From assembly GCA_026387665.1 (NCBI GenBank), contig JAPLLG010000004.1, forward strand, positions 1 to 64,000: 64,000 bases of DNA, in the 5' to 3' direction. How positions within the stretch are numbered: position 1 is the stretch's first letter; every line of letters begins with the position of its first letter. Shown piece after piece: positions 1 through 8,029 of this stretch. Below the pieces are notes generated by a model that was not told the DNA's origin, did not search any database, and saw only the letters and a program-made list of their open reading frames with translations. This DNA comes from Nitrospirota bacterium. GTDB taxonomy: Bacteria > Nitrospirota > Nitrospiria > Nitrospirales > Nitrospiraceae. Made by a program: the position numbers and the translations under genes.

Positions 1-1
1 A

Positions 2-64
2 GAACAGCTGGTACAGGCGGGCGTGCCGCGGGAAAAGGTGCTGAGTCTCGGGCTGCGCGTATAA
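2..64 (+). CDS. C-terminal end of an unidentified protein (partial)
   Basis: The window opens inside a reading frame that runs for 20 codons and stops with TAA at 62-64. The visible tail includes the stretch AGVPREKVLSLGLRV, typical of a soluble alpha/beta protein terminus, but it is too short to assign to a family. It is separated from the next gene by a repeat-rich leader, so it probably belongs to the preceding transcription unit. Confidence 0.45.
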   Translation, partial: EQLVQAGVPREKVLSLGLRV

Positions 65-170
65 GGCGGAGCGCTTCTCTGCGTGGTCGACATTTTGTGT
101 GGTGCGTGCGATGTGGATCTGTAAGTGAAAGGGCGGAGCTGTGTCCGCAGTTGGTTTGTTTGGTGGAGGA

Positions 171-259
171 GGTTTGTTTAGTTTGTCTGGTTTGAAGAAT
201 CGGTGCAGTTAATCTTCAAACCCGCCCCAGTTAGATGAACCAGATAAACGAAACAAACC
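171..259. repeat. Nested inverted repeats in the leader of the polysaccharide locus
   Basis: The outer arms, 171-192 and 238-259, are complementary at 20 of 22 positions. They are built from a GTTTGT/CTGG word and its complement CCAGA/AAACAAACC. Inside lies a perfect 10-bp inverted repeat (189-198 with 213-222) enclosing a 14-nt loop. There is no T-tract, so it does not look like a standard intrinsic terminator. The same AAACCAGAC-type word recurs at about 689-712 on the far side of the four-helix-bundle pseudogene. The rest of 65-304 shows no gene. A leader RNA structure acted on by the NusG-like protein encoded just downstream is possible but unproven. Confidence 0.65.
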
Positions 260-304
260 AGAAAGACCAAATGAGCAAGGTCAACCAGAGAAGTCGATTC
301 TGAC

Positions 305-688
305 ATGAAGCTTACTCGCTTTGAAGAGTTAGACTGCTGAAAAGAAGCCAGGCGGCTGACGCGGCAAGTCTACGCAGGCATCGAGCAGAGCTCCGCATGG
401 AAAAGAGATGTGCGTCTCTGTGGTCAGATTCAGAGCGCTGCGGGTTCGGTGATGGCCAATATTGCGGAAGGGTTTGTGCGCCGCTCAAACAAGGAGTTCG
501 TGCAATTTCTGTTCATTGCTATGTCGTCATCTGCGGAAGTTCAAAGCCATCTGTATATCGCGGTAGATCAAGGGTACCTGTCCAAAGACGCATTCGAGTT
601 GATCTACGAGCAGGCCGACAAAACGGGGCGAATCATCTCCGGGCTCATCAAATATCTTCGCACCAAACAACTCAAACCAACGAAATGA
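305..688 (+). pseudogene. Four-helix-bundle (23S rRNA intervening-sequence type) protein, interrupted by an in-frame TGA
   Basis: Reading from ATG 305 gives MKLTRFEELDC, then TGA at 338-340, then KEARRLT and a long open frame to TGA 686-688. Ignoring that TGA, the product is about 127 residues with the hallmarks of the four-helix-bundle/S23 family: an N-terminal FEELxCWK motif, NIAEGFxRxSNKEFxQFL in the middle and a QGYLSK...E...Y..AD segment, ending in GLIKYLR. The family normally has tryptophan after the cysteine, so TGG to TGA is the simplest explanation. A shortened product could start at ATG 410 (92 residues) and would lack most of helix 1. The terminal TGA overlaps the ATG of the next gene, suggesting translational coupling. 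The function of free-standing members of this family is unknown. Confidence 0.75.
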
Positions 689-1197
689 ATCAGACAAACC
701 AGACCAACAATCTTCGTTGGTACGCCCTTCGGACGCGGTCTCGGTATGAGAAGGTCGTGCGGGACCAACTCCTGAGTCAGGGCATCGAGCCCTTACTGCC
801 AACGGTCAAACGTTTGAGCCAGTGGAAAGATCGCAAGAAGGAAATTGAGGTTCCGCTTTTTCCCGGATACTGCTTCGTTCGCTTTGCGTCGGATCATAAG
901 CTGACGGTGCTCAAGACCATAGGCGTGGTTGATATTGTCAGTGTCGGCCACCACCCTGAGCCGATCGCGGACGAGGAGATTGTGGCGCTCAGGACCTTGA
1001 TGGCCAGCGTGCTTCCTTATGACTCGCATCCCTATCTCCATGAAGGTATGACGGTCGAGGTGATTCGGGGGCCACTCCAAGGCGTCCGTGGAATTCTGTT
1101 GCGCAAAGAAAAACGCCACCGACTAGTGCTGGGTGTGCGCCTGATTCAGCAGGCGGCTGCAGTGGAGATCGATATTGCGGATGTTGCTCCGGTCTAG
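685..1197 (+). CDS. NusG/RfaH/UpxY-like transcription elongation factor
   Basis: This 170-residue protein begins MNQTNQTNNLRWYALRTRSR. The N-terminal NGN domain (about 9-105) shows WYALRTRSRYEKVV and the VPLFPGYCFVRF core; the C-terminal KOW domain (about 117-150) shows GMTVEVIRGPLQGVRGIL. Paralogues such as RfaH, UpxY and LoaP sit at the head of long polysaccharide operons, bind paused RNA polymerase and suppress termination. The position as the first intact gene of a ~37-kb surface-polysaccharide locus fits that role. The frame is open upstream to 397, but ATG 685 is chosen because the protein homology begins here and it overlaps the preceding stop (ATGA). The first nine residues are encoded by the leader's AAACCAGAC repeat word. 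It is not the housekeeping NusG, whose usual secE/rplK neighbours are absent. Confidence 0.88.
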   Translation: MNQTNQTNNLRWYALRTRSRYEKVVRDQLLSQGIEPLLPTVKRLSQWKDRKKEIEVPLFPGYCFVRFASDHKLTVLKTIGVVDIVSVGHHPEPIADEEIVALRTLMASVLPYDSHPYLHEGMTVEVIRGPLQGVRGILLRKEKRHRLVLGVRLIQQAAAVEIDIADVAPV

Positions 1198-1291
1198 CAG
1201 GTTGTTGGGACCGTCAGCCCGCAACGTTTTCGCGTCGCCTCCTCGCTTGCTGCGGCTTTGCTCCTGGCCGCTCCGTTTTAACGCTCTGCTA
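1197..1291. repeat. Degenerate copy of the hairpin repeat element (copy G)
   Basis: Directly at the stop codon of the NusG-like gene the sequence reads TAGCAGGTTGTTG, and about 90 nt later it ends TCTGCTAGG, so the outermost 7 bp (CTAGCAG/CTGCTAG) pair. The middle has CCTCGCTTGCTGCGGC and TGCTCCTGGC, which resemble the TCGCCTGCGGCCTTGCTGG half of the better copies at 43.8, 46.1, 47.6 and 53.1 kb. The central 7-bp hairpin is not recognisable. It is assigned as a decayed relative; chance resemblance is possible. Confidence 0.35.
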
Positions 1292-1299
1292 GGTTTCTC

Positions 1300-1776
1300 A
1301 TGACTCAGGATGAAGTGCTCACCATGTACGGAAGTGTCGTCGTGAATGGAGTGGGTGTGCGAGTAGGGGTGGGAGTGGTCATCCGTGGTTCTGGAGATAC
1401 GATTCTGTTAGAGAAGCGGCGTGATTGCGGGTGGTGGGGATTGCCCGGTGGGAAAGTCGAGCCGGGGGAGTCGCTCGTTGATGCGGCCGTACGGGAGGTG
1501 CGTGAGGAGACGGGGCTGGCGGTGGAGGTTACGCATCTTATCGGCGTGTATTCAGACCCTAGTGGACGCATCGTGACCTATCCGGACAATGGCGATGTTG
1601 TTCAATTGATCGACGTCATCGTCGGAGCGCGAGTACTGTCCGGGAGTCTTCTGTGTAGTCAGGAGAGTGAAGAGGTACGGTTTTTCACTCTGGCTCAATT
1701 GCCTGAAGAGATTGTGCCTCCGGCGCGGCAACCGATTACCGACGCATTTGCAGGCCAGCGTGGAGTCCTGCGCTAG
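1300..1776 (+). CDS. Nudix hydrolase
   Basis: This 158-residue protein has a complete Nudix box at residues 51-73, following the G-x5-E-x7-R-E-U-x-E-E-x-G-U pattern exactly (GKVEPGE ... REVREETGL). Such enzymes hydrolyse nucleoside diphosphates linked to another group, with Mg2+ held by the box glutamates. The substrate cannot be read from the sequence. Given the neighbouring nucleotide-sugar genes, a sugar nucleotide is plausible. An ATG at 1324 (residue 9) is an alternative start. The gene ends 12 nt before the flippase gene and probably shares its transcript. Confidence 0.88.
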   Translation: MTQDEVLTMYGSVVVNGVGVRVGVGVVIRGSGDTILLEKRRDCGWWGLPGGKVEPGESLVDAAVREVREETGLAVEVTHLIGVYSDPSGRIVTYPDNGDVVQLIDVIVGARVLSGSLLCSQESEEVRFFTLAQLPEEIVPPARQPITDAFAGQRGVLR

Positions 1777-1788
1777 GATGGACTCGTA

Positions 1789-3255
1789 ATGACATCATTT
1801 CAGGATCTCCTTATTCTCAGTCTTGGACGAGGACTCCAAGTTCTCGCGGGCCTTGTCACGATCAAGACTGCGACGACTCTGTTGTCTCCGAGCGATGTCG
1901 GTAGCATGAACCAACTGATGAGTCTTGCGGTTTTAGGGACCTCAGCCATCCTGACACCCGTAGCGGCGTATATCGGTCGAGGCTGTCTTGATTGGATGGA
2001 GGGTGGAACTTTGAGTCGAAGGCTTGGCTCTTACCTTCTCGTCGTTCTGGCTGTCGCGCCGATTCTTGGTTTCGTTGCCTGGGCGATCCAGAGCCAGTTG
2101 ATGGTCGTTGCGGGTGTTGGGGCGGCTTGGGTTGGAGGGTTGGTGGCGCTCTATACGCTGGGATTTTCACTCCATTCATTGGGGACCTCAGGGCTGAATC
2201 TGATGGGCCACCGGTTTCTGTACATTCTATTCGGGAACGTTGCGGCATGGGGGGGGCTGGCCTTGGCGGTGGGGTATTCGAAGGGCGAAGCAAGCCCGGA
2301 AACGTGGCTGCTTGGAATCTTTTGCGGATTTCTTCTCTCCTCCCTCTCCTACGCGCTCTTGGACCGGTATGCCAGAGTGAGTGTTCCTGCGCGTTCATCT
2401 GATGGGCCAGGTGTGCTCCCCTTCGATGGGTGGACGGTGTTCATGTTTGTGTGGCCGCAAGCAATGGTATTCATCTTTTGGTGGATCCAGTCGCAAAGTT
2501 ATCGGTTCGTTCTCACCTGGGTCGCCGACATTGCAACGGTTGGGTTGTTTGCGGCTGGGTATATGATTTGCTCCGTTCCCATGCAGACGTTTGAAACCTT
2601 ATTCAACGAGTTTTACAGCCCGACGTTGTATCGGGCGCTCAAGGGGCAAGACAGGGCGGGGATGGCGCGGGCATGGAATGCCTACGCTGCGGCCTATATC
2701 CCTGCCGTCATTCTCTTTGGCGCGTTCTTGGTCGGGAACGCAGCTTTCATGGTGAAGCTCCTCTTAGGTGAACAGTTCCAGGCGATCACGCCGATTCTCA
2801 TATGGCCTGCTTTGACGGAGACCTTTCGGGCCATCTCGTCCACACTGCACCAGCTAGGTTTGGCGAAGGTCGATATGACCGTGAGCGTCTTGCCGGTCGT
2901 GGTTGGCGCGCTCGTCGCGCCTACACTGGTGTACGTTCTGGCCCCCTATGAGCCGTTGTTGGGGACGGCGTTGGCGCTTCTGACGGCTGGGGTGGCCGTG
3001 TTTGCCGTAGTCGTTCCCATCAGTCGTCGTGCCTTGCCGGTTGCGTGGCCTGTCGGACGGATTCTGTATGCGGTAGCCTTAGGTATTCCGCTCTGTCTCC
3101 TGGGACGGGTGATGGGTGTGGGGTTCGGCATGTTATCCGAGAGCAAGGCCGTGGTCGCGTTGGTGATATCAGGCCTGGTGATGGCACTGCTCCAGTATGT
3201 CATGGCGAAAGAATGGCTTCTCGAGGTGCGCCCTGCGGCAAGGGGAAGCCTATGA
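1789..3255 (+). CDS. Wzx-like polysaccharide flippase (oligosaccharide exporter)
   Basis: This 488-residue polytopic protein has roughly 12-14 hydrophobic segments spread along its length, and its N-terminus (ILSLGRGLQVLAGLVTIKTATTLLSPSDVG) resembles those of MATE-like oligosaccharide flippases. Such proteins move undecaprenyl-diphosphate-linked repeat units from the cytoplasmic to the periplasmic face of the inner membrane. The O-antigen ligase or polymerase-like gene at 22.2 kb would act on the exported units, in line with a Wzx/Wzy-type pathway. The TGA stop overlaps the ATG of the following glycosyltransferase (ATGA at 3252-3255). Flippases diverge strongly, so the substrate cannot be inferred. 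Confidence 0.8.
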   Translation: MTSFQDLLILSLGRGLQVLAGLVTIKTATTLLSPSDVGSMNQLMSLAVLGTSAILTPVAAYIGRGCLDWMEGGTLSRRLGSYLLVVLAVAPILGFVAWAIQSQLMVVAGVGAAWVGGLVALYTLGFSLHSLGTSGLNLMGHRFLYILFGNVAAWGGLALAVGYSKGEASPETWLLGIFCGFLLSSLSYALLDRYARVSVPARSSDGPGVLPFDGWTVFMFVWPQAMVFIFWWIQSQSYRFVLTWVADIATVGLFAAGYMICSVPMQTFETLFNEFYSPTLYRALKGQDRAGMARAWNAYAAAYIPAVILFGAFLVGNAAFMVKLLLGEQFQAITPILIWPALTETFRAISSTLHQLGLAKVDMTVSVLPVVVGALVAPTLVYVLAPYEPLLGTALALLTAGVAVFAVVVPISRRALPVAWPVGRILYAVALGIPLCLLGRVMGVGFGMLSESKAVVALVISGLVMALLQYVMAKEWLLEVRPAARGSL

Positions 3256-4271
3256 AGACGCCGGGGCTTGTCACCATTATGGTGCCGGTTCTCAACGGTG
3301 AGCTTTTCCTGCCGTTGGCGCTGGATTCCTTGCTGGCGCAGGACTATCAGAATTTCGAGATTGTGATTCTTGACAATCAGTCGACGGATCGAACTGCGGA
3401 GATTTGCCGGGCGTACGCATGCCGCGATGGGCGTGTGAGGTACGTGATGGATACTGTCAATCGCATTTCGCACGATGCCGCAAACCATCTCGCCACATTC
3501 ATCGCCGGTGAGTTCTGCATGATTGCGTGTGATGATGATCTCTGGGCGCCGAATTTTCTCAGTACTCTAGTGAAGTATCTCCAGCGATATCCCGACGTGG
3601 GGCTGGCATTTCCTAATGCCTGTTATGTGGATGTAGAAGGGAATCGAGGAACTCAACGGTTGCTGTCCAGGCGGCATCTCTATGCGCGCGCCGATTCACC
3701 CTTGGCGAATGTGTGGCGCTACCTCGGGCAGCGGCGGGTTGTCCCGACGATCTTTGGTCTGTACCGGAGCGAAGCGTACCTGGTAGCCTTGCCGTTCGAC
3801 ACCTTCGATGAAACGATCGCCGATGTGGACAATTTGTTCCTTGTCAAATTGATGGTGCAGATCAAGGTCCACGCGATTGATGAGATTCTTTTCTTCTACC
3901 GCAACAAGTATCGAGGGTATGACCCTTCGTTGACGAGTGGCAGTCCCAAGGGGAAATCGGTTTTTCACGCGTGGTGGTTTTTCGTCCAGCATCAATGGCG
4001 CTTCGTTCAAAAGATTGTTCAGGTTGTGCATGCGTCTCAACTGAGCTGGCCCGTGAAATGCGCCTTGCAGGTGCGGGCCTACTATACGTTTTTGGTCACG
4101 ATCACCGTGCTTCGTTTGCGAGCATTGATTGGCCGGGTCCTGGTCCTGCTTCAGCTGAGAGAGGGGCCTCCACGTGAGAAAGATATTCATTTTGAGAAAC
4201 GATCCACCGCACTCCGTGCGGCGGGGTATGATCCGGTCGGAAAAAACGATGCCGGCAAGGAGCAGCCATAG
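3252..4271 (+). CDS. Glycosyltransferase family 2
   Basis: This 339-residue protein has a GT-A fold N-terminus (VTIMVPVLNGELFLPLALDSLL, then VILDNQSTDRT) and a DxD-type metal-binding segment in MIACDDDLW at about residue 93. It would add one sugar from a nucleotide-sugar donor to the lipid-linked repeat unit at the cytoplasmic membrane face. The ATG start overlaps the flippase stop; an upstream open frame exists within the flippase gene but lacks homology. The C-terminal third is basic and amphipathic, which may help membrane association. Donor and acceptor are unknown. Confidence 0.85.
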   Translation: MKTPGLVTIMVPVLNGELFLPLALDSLLAQDYQNFEIVILDNQSTDRTAEICRAYACRDGRVRYVMDTVNRISHDAANHLATFIAGEFCMIACDDDLWAPNFLSTLVKYLQRYPDVGLAFPNACYVDVEGNRGTQRLLSRRHLYARADSPLANVWRYLGQRRVVPTIFGLYRSEAYLVALPFDTFDETIADVDNLFLVKLMVQIKVHAIDEILFFYRNKYRGYDPSLTSGSPKGKSVFHAWWFFVQHQWRFVQKIVQVVHASQLSWPVKCALQVRAYYTFLVTITVLRLRALIGRVLVLLQLREGPPREKDIHFEKRSTALRAAGYDPVGKNDAGKEQP

Positions 4272-4346
4272 TGCGAAGAGCCGTTTTATCGATGGATAGA
4301 GGTGAGCAAGTGCTTGCTGTGATCATCCCCTGTATTCCCCGTTGTG

Positions 4347-5294
4347 ATGCACGGTAAGGTTGGTGAGGATCTGCGGGAAGTCGCGCAGCCGATGATCTCG
4401 GTTGTGACGCCGTCGCTCAATCATGGCCGTTTTCTGAGGCAAACGATTGAGAGTGTGGCGGCGCAGACGTTCCGAAGCTTCGAGCACATTGTCGTTGACG
4501 GGGGGTCGACGGATGGTACGGTGGAGATCCTCAAGGAGTTCCCTCATCTCCGGTGGGTATCTGAGCGGGACGATCATGTCGTGGAGGCCTATCAAAAGGC
4601 CTTGGCCATGGCAAGGGGACGGTACATTATTCAATGCTGTGTCTCGGATGGGTTTCTTGATCTGAATTGGTTCAAGAAGTGCGTCGATATTCTTGAGAAG
4701 GATGATGAGGTGTCGTTGGTATGGGGATTCGCCCAAACGATGTCCGAAGAGGGGGATCTGTTGAATGTCTCCTTCCAGGATTTTTTCGCTGATCCTCCTC
4801 CGCAAAAACGGGACTTTCTCGCGTTCTGGCTCGCGAGCGGGTTCCCCTTGCCCGAGGGGAACTATTGTGTGAGGAGCGAAGTGATTAAGCCGTGGTTCCC
4901 CGATGGACAATCGAGTGATTGGTTCAGGGTCTGTCCTCATCTTGGGTTCATGTATAAGTTCTTTACACAGGGATATAACCCATATTTTATTCCAGTGGTC
5001 GCCAATTTCGGCCGTACGCATCATGATCAGCGCAGTCAACGTTTAAGTAATGTTGAGAAGCCTGGACAGGCCGCCTACTTCAAGGCTGTGAAAGAGTACG
5101 GGAAGAATATTCTCAACGGAAGTGCGGTTCATCAGTTCCGCAATGGCCGTTCGCAGGTGATAGGGCACATTGCGCCGCACGAGCTCTCTTCACTGAGGAG
5201 GGATATATGGCGGCATCGGTTGCTCCGTTCCCGTCTGCTCCGAGTCGATCCGTATACGCTCGCGTTGAAGATCAAGGAGCGAGTATTCAGCTGA
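4347..5294 (+). CDS. Glycosyltransferase family 2
   Basis: The GT-A core is clear: ISVVTPSLNHGRFLRQTIESV, then HIVVDGGSTDGTVEIL. Where family members usually read LNSDD after the helical segment, this protein has CCVSDG, so the metal-binding motif is reduced to a single well-placed aspartate and the donor site may be atypical. Starts at GTG 4344, ATG 4347 or ATG 4392 are all in frame; none has a strong ribosome-binding site, and ATG 4392 begins immediately before the core. It is separated from its neighbours by about 70 nt on each side and probably belongs to the same transcript. Confidence 0.82.
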   Translation: MHGKVGEDLREVAQPMISVVTPSLNHGRFLRQTIESVAAQTFRSFEHIVVDGGSTDGTVEILKEFPHLRWVSERDDHVVEAYQKALAMARGRYIIQCCVSDGFLDLNWFKKCVDILEKDDEVSLVWGFAQTMSEEGDLLNVSFQDFFADPPPQKRDFLAFWLASGFPLPEGNYCVRSEVIKPWFPDGQSSDWFRVCPHLGFMYKFFTQGYNPYFIPVVANFGRTHHDQRSQRLSNVEKPGQAAYFKAVKEYGKNILNGSAVHQFRNGRSQVIGHIAPHELSSLRRDIWRHRLLRSRLLRVDPYTLALKIKERVFS

Positions 5295-5364
5295 GAGGGG
5301 CCGGGTTGCTTCCTGTGAGTGCGCTGTTCTGTCGTTGTCTTGGATCGGCTGCCCGGCATGATGC

Positions 5365-6978
5365 GTGGAGAATTCGCATGCAAGTTTTCCTGAGAAAATC
5401 AGAGGAGAGGTAAGGATATTGAAGCCCACACCGCGCATGCCTTCCCGAAGGCTGGATGTTCTCTTTGTCAATGCCGATTCATCCTTGCAGGCCTATCAAG
5501 GGTTGGCGAAGACCTATTCAGCCATTGAGCCGCCCACATGGGCCTTGTTGCTGGCACAGTCCTGTCGCGCGAAGGATTTCGGCGTGGCGATTCTGGATTG
5601 TGATGCGGAGAAGTTATCGCTGCCTGATGCGGTGAGCCGAATTCACAGCGCCAATCCTCGGCTGGTCGTTTTTGTGGTGTACGGGCAAAATCCGAACTCC
5701 GGGACGACGGGAATGATCGGGGCGAGTGCCCTTGCGAATGAGCTCAAGCAGCAGCATCCGGAGTTCCCTGTCTGTTTCACAGGCTCGCATACCAGTGCCT
5801 TGCCGCTCGAGGTCCTGCAACTTCCTTTCGTGGATTTTGTCTTATTGAATGAAGGCGTGTACGCTCTCCAGAATCTTCTGCGAACCGATCTGCGCTCCGG
5901 GTTAGGGGCTGTGCGAGGGGTCGGGTATAAGTCAGTCAGCCAATCAGGGGAGCGGCATCCGATCTTGAACGAGCCGCAGTCAGTGGTGCCGCAAGACCGT
6001 ATGGATATCGATATGCCAGGCTATGCCTGGGATCTCCTCCCCTACCGGTCTCGTCCGCTCGATTTGTATCGGGCGCATTTTTGGCATGCTGAGTTCGATC
6101 ATGACAAGCGTACTCCCTTCGCATCGATCTATACGTCGCTGGGGTGCACCTTCGCGTGCGATTTCTGCATGATCAACATCGTGAATCGCGCAGACAACGC
6201 GAGCGGGGTCGATGCCTCGCAGTCCCGCGGGATGCGGTTCTGGAGTTCCAAGTTGATTGCGGGCGAGCTGGAGGCACTTGCGAAGATGGGGGTGGAAACC
6301 ATTCGCATTAGCGACGAAATGTTTTTCTTGAATCGCAAATATTATGAGCCCCTCTTGCAGGACATCATCGAACGGGATCTCCGGTTGCGGATGTGGGCCT
6401 ATGCGCGAGTCGATACCGTGCGTCATGAATATATTGAATTGTTCAAGAAGGCCGGCATCAATTGGTTGGCGCTCGGGATCGAAGCCGGCAATCAAGCTGT
6501 GCGGCAGGAGGTGTCGAAAGGCTCCTTTCAAGAGGTCAATATTCGCGCGGTGTGCGAAAAGGTGCGGGCCGGCGGCATGAACATCATCAGTAACTACATC
6601 TTTGGGTTCCCGGACGATACGCGAGAGACGATGCAGGAAACGTTAGACCTGGCCTTGGAGCTGAATACGGAAATGGCCAATATGTACCCCTGCCAGGCGC
6701 TTCCGGGAAGTCCGATGTATCAGATGGCCAGGCAGAAGGGCTGGAAGTTGCCCGAGACCTATAGTGGTTATGCGTTTCTATCCTACGACAGCGAGCCGCT
6801 TCCCACGAAGTATGTCACGGCGGCGGAGGTGCTGAAGTTTCGAGATGAGGCGTGGCAACAGTATTTTTCTAACCCCGCATACTTGAAGTTAGTTGCGACC
6901 AAGTTCGGGGACAAAGAACGAGCGAATGTCGAAGATATGGCTAAAGTGCGGTTGCGCCGAAAACTACTCGGCGATTAG
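5365..6978 (+). CDS. Radical SAM protein with N-terminal B12-binding-like domain
   Basis: This protein is 537 residues from ATG 5365, or 519 from TTG 5419, which follows the purine-rich AGGAGAGGTAAGG and may be the true start. Residues ~30-210 resemble the cobalamin-binding domain (PTWALLLAQSCRAKDFGVAILDCD; FTGSHTSALPLEVL), although a canonical D-x-H-x-x-G cobalt-ligand motif is not obvious. The radical SAM cluster motif is C261-x3-C265-x2-C268. The later GIEAGNQAVRQEVSKG and NYIFGFPDDTRETMQETL segments are typical of this BchE/methylase-type group. These enzymes methylate or rearrange unactivated carbons. In a sugar cluster, C-methylation or another carbon-skeleton modification of a sugar is an inference. 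It stands just upstream of the heptose kinase gene. Confidence 0.83.
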   Translation: MENSHASFPEKIRGEVRILKPTPRMPSRRLDVLFVNADSSLQAYQGLAKTYSAIEPPTWALLLAQSCRAKDFGVAILDCDAEKLSLPDAVSRIHSANPRLVVFVVYGQNPNSGTTGMIGASALANELKQQHPEFPVCFTGSHTSALPLEVLQLPFVDFVLLNEGVYALQNLLRTDLRSGLGAVRGVGYKSVSQSGERHPILNEPQSVVPQDRMDIDMPGYAWDLLPYRSRPLDLYRAHFWHAEFDHDKRTPFASIYTSLGCTFACDFCMINIVNRADNASGVDASQSRGMRFWSSKLIAGELEALAKMGVETIRISDEMFFLNRKYYEPLLQDIIERDLRLRMWAYARVDTVRHEYIELFKKAGINWLALGIEAGNQAVRQEVSKGSFQEVNIRAVCEKVRAGGMNIISNYIFGFPDDTRETMQETLDLALELNTEMANMYPCQALPGSPMYQMARQKGWKLPETYSGYAFLSYDSEPLPTKYVTAAEVLKFRDEAWQQYFSNPAYLKLVATKFGDKERANVEDMAKVRLRRKLLGD

Positions 6979-7025
6979 AGAGGGAGCAGTTTCATGAACA
7001 GGCAATATGGCGATGTGGTGTTGAG

Positions 7026-8027
7026 ATGATCATCACCAGGACCCCGTTCCGCATTTCGTTTTTCGGCGGCGGCACAGACTATCCCGCGTGGTATCAGGAG
7101 CATGGCGGGGTCGTGCTGGCGACCTCGATCGACAAGTATTGCCATATTAGCTGCCGATACCTCCCGCCTTTCTTTGAGCATAAGCACCGCATCGTGTATT
7201 CGATTATTGAGAATGTGCAACGGGTTGAAGAGATCAAGCATCCTGCCGTTCGCGCCATTCTCGGTTGGGCCGGGTGCGACGATCAGGGGCTCGAAGTCCA
7301 TCACGATGGCGATTTGCCTGCGCGGTCTGGGCTTGGTTCCAGTTCGTCGTTTACGGTCGGACTGATTCATGCGCTGTCGGCCTTGCGGGGGAAGTACATC
7401 ACGAAAGACGATCTTGCCGCGCAAGCGATCCACATGGAGCAGCACATCATCAAGGAGAATGTCGGATCGCAAGATCAGATCACTGCCGCTTTTGGCGGGT
7501 TCAATCGAATCGACTTCAAGACCAATGATACATTCCAGGTCTCGCCCATCATCTTGACGAAAGACCGGTTGCATGAGTTCCAGTCGCATTTGATGTTGTG
7601 CTTTACGGGCTTCTCGAGAATTGCATCAGAGATAGCCAAATCGAAGATTGAGAACTTCAAGAACCGGGGAAATGAGCTGAATCGTATGGCAGAGATGGTC
7701 GATGAGGCGATTCAGATCCTTCAGAATACGAAAGCGCCTATCGAGGAGGTCGGCCGATTGCTTCATCAGAGCTGGCTGTGCAAGCGAAATCTTTCCGACA
7801 AGGTCTCGACGCCCGAGATCGATCACCTGTACGAGGAAGCCATGCGGGCTGGTGCTGTTGGAGGAAAGATTCTTGGGGCCGGCGGCGGGGGGTTCCTGTT
7901 GTTGTTCGTGAAGCCGGAATTGCAATCGAAAGTACGGGAGCGATTGAAACATCTCATCCATGTGCCGTTTGAGTTTGAAAACTCGGGCAGCCGAGTGGTC
8001 TTGTACCAGCCTGACGGGCTTTCCTGA
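7026..8027 (+). CDS. hddA: GHMP kinase, HddA-like D-glycero-D-manno-heptose-7-phosphate kinase
   Basis: This 333-residue GHMP kinase begins MIITRTPFRISFFGGGTDYP, has the phosphate-binding PARSGLGSSSSFTVG loop at ~99-113 and a C-terminal GAVGGKILGAGGGGFLL motif. This arrangement is typical of sugar-1-kinases of the HddA/FKP type, which phosphorylate C1 of heptose-7-phosphate before GDP activation. The HddC-like nucleotidyltransferase at 11,448 supports a GDP-heptose route. The frame ends 2 nt before the next gene. L-fucose kinase activity is the main alternative. The isomerase and C7 phosphatase of the pathway are not in this window. Confidence 0.8.
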   Translation: MIITRTPFRISFFGGGTDYPAWYQEHGGVVLATSIDKYCHISCRYLPPFFEHKHRIVYSIIENVQRVEEIKHPAVRAILGWAGCDDQGLEVHHDGDLPARSGLGSSSSFTVGLIHALSALRGKYITKDDLAAQAIHMEQHIIKENVGSQDQITAAFGGFNRIDFKTNDTFQVSPIILTKDRLHEFQSHLMLCFTGFSRIASEIAKSKIENFKNRGNELNRMAEMVDEAIQILQNTKAPIEEVGRLLHQSWLCKRNLSDKVSTPEIDHLYEEAMRAGAVGGKILGAGGGGFLLLFVKPELQSKVRERLKHLIHVPFEFENSGSRVVLYQPDGLS

Positions 8028-8029
8028 TT

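Noticed and set aside
338-340. TGA read as selenocysteine
   Set aside because: The position corresponds to tryptophan in the family, no obvious SECIS-like hairpin follows, and no selenocysteine machinery is visible in the window. A nonsense change is simpler.
397-684. N-terminal extension of the NusG-like frame
   Set aside because: The frame is open, but it overlaps the four-helix-bundle gene in another phase and has no resemblance to NusG proteins; homology starts at ATG 685.
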